From NCBI GenBank assembly GCA_034436555.1, contig DAOTUU010000059.1, forward strand, positions 19,714-83,713: a stretch of 64,000 bases of DNA, in the 5' to 3' direction. The stretch comes from JAFMJV01 sp034436555. Lineage in GTDB: Bacteria > Chloroflexota > Limnocylindria > Limnocylindrales > CSP1-4. Numbering within the stretch: position 1 is the first letter of the stretch; the number at the start of each line of letters is the position of its first letter. Below, in pieces: positions 59,889 to 64,000 of this stretch. The translations under genes and the position numbers were made by a program. The notes under the pieces were generated by a model. It did not search any database, was not told where the DNA came from, and saw only the letters and a list, made by a program, of their open reading frames with translations.

Positions 59889-60407
59889 ATGCGGACGCTG
59901 TTCGTGACCGACCCGCCTCAACCGGTCGAGGACTGGCTCGCGCGCAGGCGCGCCCTGGGCCAGGACCGCCTCGACGAGGTCTGGGAGGGCGAGTACCACG
60001 TGGCACCCTGGCCGAGCGGCAGGCACGCCCAGGTCGACGACGAGCTCGGCTGGGTGCTCAGGCCCCTCGCCAGGCGCGCGGGCCTGCGCGGTGCAACGGC
60101 CTGCAACATCGGACGCCCGGGCGACTTCCGGGTGCCGGACCACGCCTGGTTCCGCGAGGGCGGCCTGGATGACTGGAACCCCACTGCCGCGATCGTGGCG
60201 GAGGTCCTCTCGCCCGGGGACGAGAGCCGGCGGAAGCTCGGCTTCTATCACCGTGCGGGTGTGGAGGAGGTCCTCATCGTGGACCCGGACGACCGGACCG
60301 TGGAGTGGTTCGTCCGGGGTGCGGACGGCTTCCAGCCCGCGGACCGGAGCGCGCTCCTGGGCATCACCGCCGCCGACCTCGCTGGCGCGATCGACTGGCC
60401 CGGCTGA
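59889..60407 (+). CDS. Uma2-family (DUF820) nuclease-like protein
   Basis: 172 residues. The PD-(D/E)xK-type Uma2 pattern is present: 'VPDHAWFREGG', 'AAIVAEVLSPGDESRRKLGFYHRAGVEEVLIVDPDDRTVEWFV' (Glu, Asp, and a Lys/Arg-rich turn, about residues 99-141) and a C-terminal 'ADLAGAIDW' helix. Uma2 proteins are predicted restriction-endonuclease-like enzymes of unknown target, common as multicopy families in Chloroflexota and Cyanobacteria. Leaderless start suspected. Confidence 0.85.
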   Translation: MRTLFVTDPPQPVEDWLARRRALGQDRLDEVWEGEYHVAPWPSGRHAQVDDELGWVLRPLARRAGLRGATACNIGRPGDFRVPDHAWFREGGLDDWNPTAAIVAEVLSPGDESRRKLGFYHRAGVEEVLIVDPDDRTVEWFVRGADGFQPADRSALLGITAADLAGAIDWPG

Positions 60408-60681
60408 CGGCGCCGCCCGGCGGGGCCTGTCGGGCAACAGGACGTGCCCTCGGTGTCGCGCGTCCCTGATCGCCCGACCGCAGAACGTCGCGGAGCCCGC
60501 GGCCGCGCTCGCCCCACGATGGGACCGCTCGATCGTCGAGTCGTCCCGGTGGCCGCGAGATCCGCGCGCTGGGTGGCGCAGATCAGCCTCGGCGGTCGCG
60601 TCGATCGGCGGGTCGTCCCTCGCGCGTGTGCGCGGCCGGGTCCCGCGTTCTTCCGGTGGTCAGCGCAGCCTCGCGGCCACG

Positions 60682-61107
60682 TCAGGGCAGCTTGTCAGAG
60701 AGATCCCAGGCGCGCGCATCCGCGAGGGACAGGCGGACGACGACACCGGGTGGCCGGCGGGCCGGATCCGCGTAGCGGGCGCCACGCTCGGCTCCCAGGT
60801 AGCGCGACGCGATCGCGAGCCGGGTCCGCGCCCCCTCGTCCGGCACAAGGTCGGCCACCCCCCGGACCTGGACGCCGCGGAACGGCGGGACCGCCTCGAA
60901 CACCATCAGGGTGCAGCACGGGTCGCGCCGCAGGTGCTCGAGCTTGCCATCGGTGATCGCCACGACCACCTCGACCGCGTCGTCGACGACCCGGAACCAG
61001 ACGGGCGAGACGATGGGCTCCCCATCCTGCCGGCGCAGCACCAGGACGGCCGGCGACGGGTCGTCGAGCAGGGACCGGACCGAGGCCGTGGCGTGGTCGA
61101 GCTTCAT
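60682..61107 (-). CDS. Pyridoxamine 5'-phosphate oxidase-like flavoprotein
   Basis: 141 residues, the size of the small split-barrel flavin-binding (FMN or F420) family. 'AVLVLRRQDGEPIVSPVWFRVVDDAVEVVVAITDGKLEHLRRDPCCTLMVFE' and 'RGVQVRGVADLVPD' are typical of the group. With two luciferase-like enzymes in the window, an F420 link is possible. The function is not fixed. The ATG at 61107 lies seven bases after a TACGAT box. Confidence 0.83.
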   Translation of the reverse strand: MKLDHATASVRSLLDDPSPAVLVLRRQDGEPIVSPVWFRVVDDAVEVVVAITDGKLEHLRRDPCCTLMVFEAVPPFRGVQVRGVADLVPDEGARTRLAIASRYLGAERGARYADPARRPPGVVVRLSLADARAWDLSDKLP

Positions 61108-61114
61108 GATGACG

Positions 61115-61120
61115 ATCGTA
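61115..61120 (-). promoter_or_regulatory. -10 box TACGAT, leaderless flavoprotein gene
   Basis: TACGAT on the minus strand lies seven bases before the ATG at 61107, with no ribosome site. Confidence 0.4.
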
Positions 61121-61184
61121 ACGCGGCCGCGCCCGCTTCCTCGGCCCTGGCGCGGCGGACCTTTCCGCGGCGCCGGGTCGACGG

Positions 61185-62001
61185 TCACCCTGCGGCCTGC
61201 GCCCAGTGCGCACGGATGAGGCGGACCGACTCGGCGGGCGCCTCGAGCGGCGTCAGGTACGCGGTGTCCGGCACCACCGCGACCTCCCCGTCCACGAGCA
61301 GCCTGCTCTTCGCCTCCGCCTGCACCGGCGTCCAGCCCTCGTGGTCGCCGCCCGTCACGAACAGCGTGGGGCACCGGACGGCGCCGAGGCGCGGCGTCAG
61401 GTCGGGACGACCCAGCGAGATCGAGCGCATCGCGTTGGCGAAGGTCCGACACTCCAGGCCGCGGAGGGACTCGAGCACCAGCGCGAGCGCCTCGGGATCG
61501 TCCGCGCGCGTCCTGGGCGACAGCAGCGCCCCGCTGATGCCGCCCGAGAGGTAGCCGATCATGCCGGCCACGCGGGTAGACGGCGAGGAGCACCCGGAAC
61601 AGGACCTGCTCGGAGCGGGTGTAGGCCCCGACGGGCGTGCCGAGCGTGACCAGGGTCCGGCACCGCTCCGGCCGCGTCGCCGCGAACACGATCCCCACGT
61701 GCCCGCCCCACGCGTTGCCGACCCAGTCCACGGGCCCGTCGACGCCGAGGGCGGCGAGGATCTCCTCGGCCGCGACCGCGCAGTCGTCCAGCGTGTATCG
61801 ACGCCCGGGGTCGCCGCTCGCGCCATGGCCGGGACCGGTGATGATCACCAGGCGCCGGTCGCGCGCGAGCTCCTCCTCCACCCTCCCCCAGGTCCGGTCG
61901 TCCACGAACAGGCTGTGCCACAGCACGGCAGGCGGCCCCTCCCCCCGGGTGCGCACGGCCAGGGTGCCGACCGTCGTGGGGATCCGGCGTCGCTCATCCA
62001 T
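61185..62001 (-). pseudogene. Alpha/beta hydrolase interrupted by a frameshift
   Basis: The N-terminal 140 residues (MDERRRIPTTVGTLAVRTRG, oxyanion 'HSLFVDD', nucleophile region 'VGNAWGGHVGIV') read from 62001 in one frame up to about 61570. From there the homologous C-terminal half continues in another frame ('VAGMIGYLSGGISGALLSPR' to 'WAQAAG', with Asp in 'FVTGGDHEG'). One missing or extra base near 61565-61575 would restore a single frame of about 272 residues. The expected catalytic Ser is Ala in 'NAWGG', so the enzyme may also be inactive in catalysis. It may be a pseudogene or an assembly error. Translation is coupled to the small ORF before it. Confidence 0.7.
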
Positions 62002-62128
62002 GCCGGATCACCAGGCCCGCCGCGCTCCCGATGGTCAGGCCGACCGCGGCCCGCGCCGCCCCCCGGCCGACCGGCGTGAGGTCCAGCGGGGGTCGCGCGC
62101 CGCTCGCAGGCAGCATCCCCGTCGCCAT
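61994..62128 (-). CDS. 44-residue small protein upstream of the hydrolase
   Basis: A short ORF with a strong AGGAGGAGG ribosome site six to ten bases before ATG 62128. Its stop overlaps the start of the frameshifted hydrolase by eight bases. The product has a hydrophobic C-terminal half ('ARAAVGLTIGSAAGLVIRHG'). No family recognised. It may be a real small protein or a leader ORF coupling translation of the hydrolase. Confidence 0.5.
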   Translation of the reverse strand: MATGMLPASGARPPLDLTPVGRGAARAAVGLTIGSAAGLVIRHG

Positions 62129-62160
62129 GGTCGATCCTCCTCCTGCACAGGGCGTGTGCG

Positions 62161-62670
62161 CTAGAACGGCTTGGTCTCCATCAGCCAGGTGATCACGACG
62201 GTCCCGGCGATCGCGAACGCGCTCCCGAGGACCGGCCGCCGGTCGCGCAGGAGCGCGTCGAGGGTCGTGTCGTCCGCGGGCGTCGGGGTCGTCCCGGCAC
62301 GCGCATCCGCGAGATTCGGCATCCCGAGGGCCTGGCGCACCCTGACCATCGGGACGGCGTTGAGCGGGTTCATCGACAGGACGATCGCCGCGAGCAGGAC
62401 GATGGACACCCACAGCCACCACTGGCCGTTGAACCACCAGCCGGCCGCGACCCCCACCGCGACCCCGCTCACGATCAGCAGCAGGCCGGAGACCAGCGTC
62501 CAGGTCATGAAGCTGCCAGAGAGCGCCAGCCACGCCATGAGCCTCGCGCGGTCGCGTTCGCCACGCACCCGCCACCAGACCCCCATCGACACGCCGTGGA
62601 TCGCGAGGAACGCCAGCACGCACAGGACATGGAACGCGAGCAGCCACGGGTAGAGATCGGGCCATGTCAT
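62161..62670 (-). CDS. DUF2269-like integral membrane protein
   Basis: 169 residues with four membrane helices: 'LLAFHVLCVLAFLAIHGVSMGVWW' (about 9-32), two in the centre and a final 'VLGSAFAIAGTVVITWLMETKPF' helix. The layout, including the helix ending in W-L-M-x-x-K-P, mirrors the protein at 7992-8447. ATG at 62670 has a GAGGA site. The TetR operator is 87 bases upstream in the divergent region, so this gene is probably controlled by that TetR protein. Function unknown. Confidence 0.75.
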   Translation of the reverse strand: MTWPDLYPWLLAFHVLCVLAFLAIHGVSMGVWWRVRGERDRARLMAWLALSGSFMTWTLVSGLLLIVSGVAVGVAAGWWFNGQWWLWVSIVLLAAIVLSMNPLNAVPMVRVRQALGMPNLADARAGTTPTPADDTTLDALLRDRRPVLGSAFAIAGTVVITWLMETKPF

Positions 62671-62756
62671 GCCGCTCGTCCTCCTCCTCGGTCGCGATGC
62701 GCCTGCCATCGCCTTGCCTGGCCCCAGCCCGGCTGGGTTCGTGGCTGCCGGATGCT

Positions 62757-62783
62757 ATATTGACTGCATCAGTAAGTCAATAT
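62757..62783. promoter_or_regulatory. TetR operator palindrome with divergent -35/-10 boxes
   Basis: A perfect inverted repeat with 9-base arms ATATTGACT and AGTCAATAT and a 9-base spacer. On the plus strand it holds TTGACT and, 15 bases on, TATCAT; on the minus strand it holds TTGACT and, 15 bases on, TATAGC. The site thus overlaps both divergent promoters. It stands out as AT-rich in a very GC-rich region. Confidence 0.8.
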
Positions 62784-62800
62784 CATGGAGCGACGACCCC

Positions 62801-63394
62801 TTGCCCAGGAAGTACGAGCTCGGGAGGCGGGCGTCGCAGCGCGCCGAGACGCGGCGCCGGATCGTCGCCGCTGCCATGGAGCTGTACCAGGAACAGGGTG
62901 TCTCGGCGACCACGATGCTGGACGTCGCCCGGCGCGCCGATGTGGCTCCGGGCACGGTCGCCAACCACTTCGGGTCGGCCGCGGACCTCGCGATCGAGGT
63001 CTCGGGCGAGATCCTGGGTGAGCTGCGCATGCCGTCGCCGGCGCTCTTCGACGGGGTCGTGGGGCTCCGCTCCCGGGTGGAGCTGCTCGTCCGAGAGCTG
63101 TCGGCGTTCTTCGCTCGGAGCGAGCCATGGTGGCGCGCTTCGGAGCGAGAAGGACGCGGCGTCACGTTCTGGGCGGAGGCGGAGGCCCGGTACTACCAAG
63201 AGCTCGATGCCCTTGTCCGGGCGGCGCTCGGACCGCTGGGGGCGGACGAGGATGCCGTCGCGGTCGTCATGACCGTGTTCGGTCGATGGGTGATCGGCTC
63301 GCTCCAGGAGATGGGACGGACCAGCGAGCAGGCCGGGAGCCTGGTGGCGGACCTGCTCGCCTCCTGGCTGGAGACGCGAACGACGCCCGGCTGA
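62801..63394 (+). CDS. TetR-family transcriptional regulator
   Basis: 197 residues. The N-terminal TetR helix-turn-helix is clear: 'AETRRRIVAAAMELYQEQGVSATTMLDVARRADVAPGTVANHFGSAADL' (about residues 15-63). The C-terminal helical domain is specific to its ligand, which is unknown. The frame is open from 62669, but the upstream residues would span the operator, so I choose TTG 62801 with GGAG ten bases upstream. It probably autoregulates and represses the divergent membrane protein. Confidence 0.85.
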   Translation: MPRKYELGRRASQRAETRRRIVAAAMELYQEQGVSATTMLDVARRADVAPGTVANHFGSAADLAIEVSGEILGELRMPSPALFDGVVGLRSRVELLVRELSAFFARSEPWWRASEREGRGVTFWAEAEARYYQELDALVRAALGPLGADEDAVAVVMTVFGRWVIGSLQEMGRTSEQAGSLVADLLASWLETRTTPG

Positions 63395-63469
63395 CCGCGG
63401 CGGCCGGCGACGAACAGGAAGGACGTCAAGCCCTGTCCGGGCAATACGCTCGGCATGCGCGCCGCGTTC

Positions 63470-63559
63470 TCGGCCATGTGCCCGGGCGATCTGGCTCCGG
63501 GCGGAGTTGCCGGTGCACACGAACAGGGCGCGGATGGGGTGGTCGGATGCGCTGGCCAT
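63470..63559 (-). pseudogene. Arsenate reductase (LMW phosphatase-type) remnant, N-terminal
   Basis: From ATG 63559 the frame reads 'HPIRALFVCTGNSARSQIAR', which carries the C-x-x-x-x-x-R(S) phosphate loop of LMW phosphatase-type arsenate reductases. The rest of the family is not found; the frame continues into antisense of the TetR gene. It is therefore a 3'-truncated remnant that follows the arsR-like fragment by 15 bases in the same direction, as in an arsR-arsC operon. Confidence 0.55.
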
Positions 63560-63574
63560 GGGATGGATGCGTCG

Positions 63575-63730
63575 TCAGGCCGTCGGCTGGACGACCGGCA
63601 GCACGCGCCCATGCTCCGGAGCGGCGATCGGCGACAGTCCGGCCGCGAGAGACCGGAAGCGGGCGACCGCATCGGGTCGGATGCGGTACCACACGAACGA
63701 TGCGCGGCGCTCGCTCGTCACCCTCGACAT
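63575..63730 (-). pseudogene. ArsR-type regulator remnant, C-terminal
   Basis: About 50 codons reading 'SERRASFVWYRIRPDAVARF' and on to a stop resemble the winged-helix C-terminal end of ArsR repressors, in which a beta-wing is followed by 'Y-R-I-x-P-D/E-A'. The N-terminal helix-turn-helix is absent in all frames upstream. It precedes the arsC-like fragment. A short plus-strand open frame over the same bases looks less coding-like. Confidence 0.45.
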
Positions 63731-63886
63731 CCTCGTCCGGGTCGCGCAACAGGAACGCGACCGGGACGCCGCCCGCTCCCGACTTGCACGCCTGGCAGCC
63801 TGCCACCGGGTCTGCTGCCACCCCAACCTGCTGGACCGCATCGTGACCCGGATGGGCCGCAACGACTGCGCGGAAGGAGCCCGCTG

Positions 63887-64000
63887 ATGACCGCACCGAT
63901 CGACATCGCCACGACGACCATCGATCTGTCCGACTCCGATGCGCTGCACGAGCTGGTGCGGACCCGCTACGCGGAGGCCGCGACCAGGACGGCATCCGGG
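63887..64000 (+). CDS. Probable arsenite methyltransferase, N-terminus only (3' truncated by window edge)
   Basis: 38 visible residues. 'DALHELVRTRYAEAATRTAS' fits the N-terminal 'V-R-x-R-Y-A-x-A-A' helix of ArsM-type S-adenosylmethionine arsenite methyltransferases, and the arsR/arsC remnants beside it favour that reading. The SAM-binding motif lies outside the window, so the call is tentative. The ATG has an AAGGAG site seven bases upstream. Confidence 0.45.
   Translation, partial: MTAPIDIATTTIDLSDSDALHELVRTRYAEAATRTASG

Larger units (their letters stand above)
63395..63886. other. Region between TetR and the partial methyltransferase gene
   Basis: 492 bases containing only the two arsenic-gene remnants above. 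No intact gene is supported. An AAGGAG site at 63874-63879 belongs to the next gene. Confidence 0.5.

Noticed and set aside
63681..63887. Plus-strand 68-codon frame before the arsM-like gene
   Set aside because: It is antisense to the arsR-like remnant, has no ribosome site and no recognisable domain.
1..64000. tRNA, rRNA, insertion sequences and CRISPR arrays
   Set aside because: I searched by eye for tRNA T-loop patterns, rRNA blocks, transposase motifs and repeat-spacer structure and found none; a covariance-model scan would be decisive.

Overview
The window is uniformly very GC-rich DNA with tightly packed genes, many four-base ATGA or GTGA overlaps, and no rRNA, tRNA, CRISPR array or insertion sequence that I could recognise. 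The protein mix suggests a free-living, heterotrophic, high-GC bacterium: two luciferase-like (F420-type) oxidoreductases, phosphoketolase with acetate kinase, many secreted proteins of unknown function, Hsp70/PASTA and dynamin-like proteins. I favour Chloroflexota (a Limnocylindria-like lineage) over an actinobacterium, but this is inference. At least seven genes have a TANNNT -10-like box only 6 to 9 bases before ATG, which points to frequent leaderless transcription.

Layout. 0-12 kb: a ParB-like fragment at the left edge, a giant secreted PPC-repeat/von Willebrand A protein, DinB-like, MsrA, two membrane proteins, a cysteine-synthase-family enzyme and IF-1 (infA). 12-24.6 kb: a catabolic island with a family-1 sugar-type ABC importer (binding protein and two permeases, no ATPase), a lipase-like hydrolase, a cupin, a divergent pair of glycine-decarboxylase (GcvPA/GcvPB) homologues, an AcoX/COG3199-type kinase, a BadF/GlcNAc-kinase-type kinase, a ROK regulator and a SIS isomerase/deaminase. 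Two identical copies of a 25-bp near-palindrome, one before the importer operon and one between the kinase and the ROK gene, tie the island together as a probable ROK regulon.

24.6-35.7 kb: a luciferase-like oxidoreductase, an RTX-repeat remnant, two secreted or anchored proteins of unknown function, the phosphoketolase/acetate kinase pair (overlapping genes, acetyl phosphate to acetate plus ATP), an S4 RNA-binding protein and an MFS exporter. 35.7-48.4 kb: an SsuA/NMT1-type ABC importer with two permeases and its ATPase behind a clear promoter and inverted repeat. It is followed by an alpha/beta hydrolase, a thiamine-diphosphate enzyme divergent from an aldehyde dehydrogenase, an amidohydrolase, a second luciferase-like enzyme, another hydrolase and an MFS transporter. 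Together these read as uptake and breakdown of a small organic acid or ester.

48.4-64 kb: small secreted proteins; a module of a dynamin-like GTPase, a membrane-anchored Hsp70-PASTA fusion and a divergent second dynamin-like GTPase; three secreted proteins of unknown function; a membrane protein; a Uma2 nuclease-like protein; a PNPOx-like flavoprotein; a frameshifted alpha/beta hydrolase behind a 44-residue ORF; a membrane protein divergent from a TetR regulator across a perfect operator palindrome; and a decayed arsR/arsC remnant next to the start of a probable arsenite methyltransferase gene that runs off the right edge.

The two most promising undescribed systems are the ROK-operator island with GcvP-like enzymes that lack GcvT/GcvH and have altered signature motifs, and the Hsp70-TM-PASTA plus twin dynamin module.
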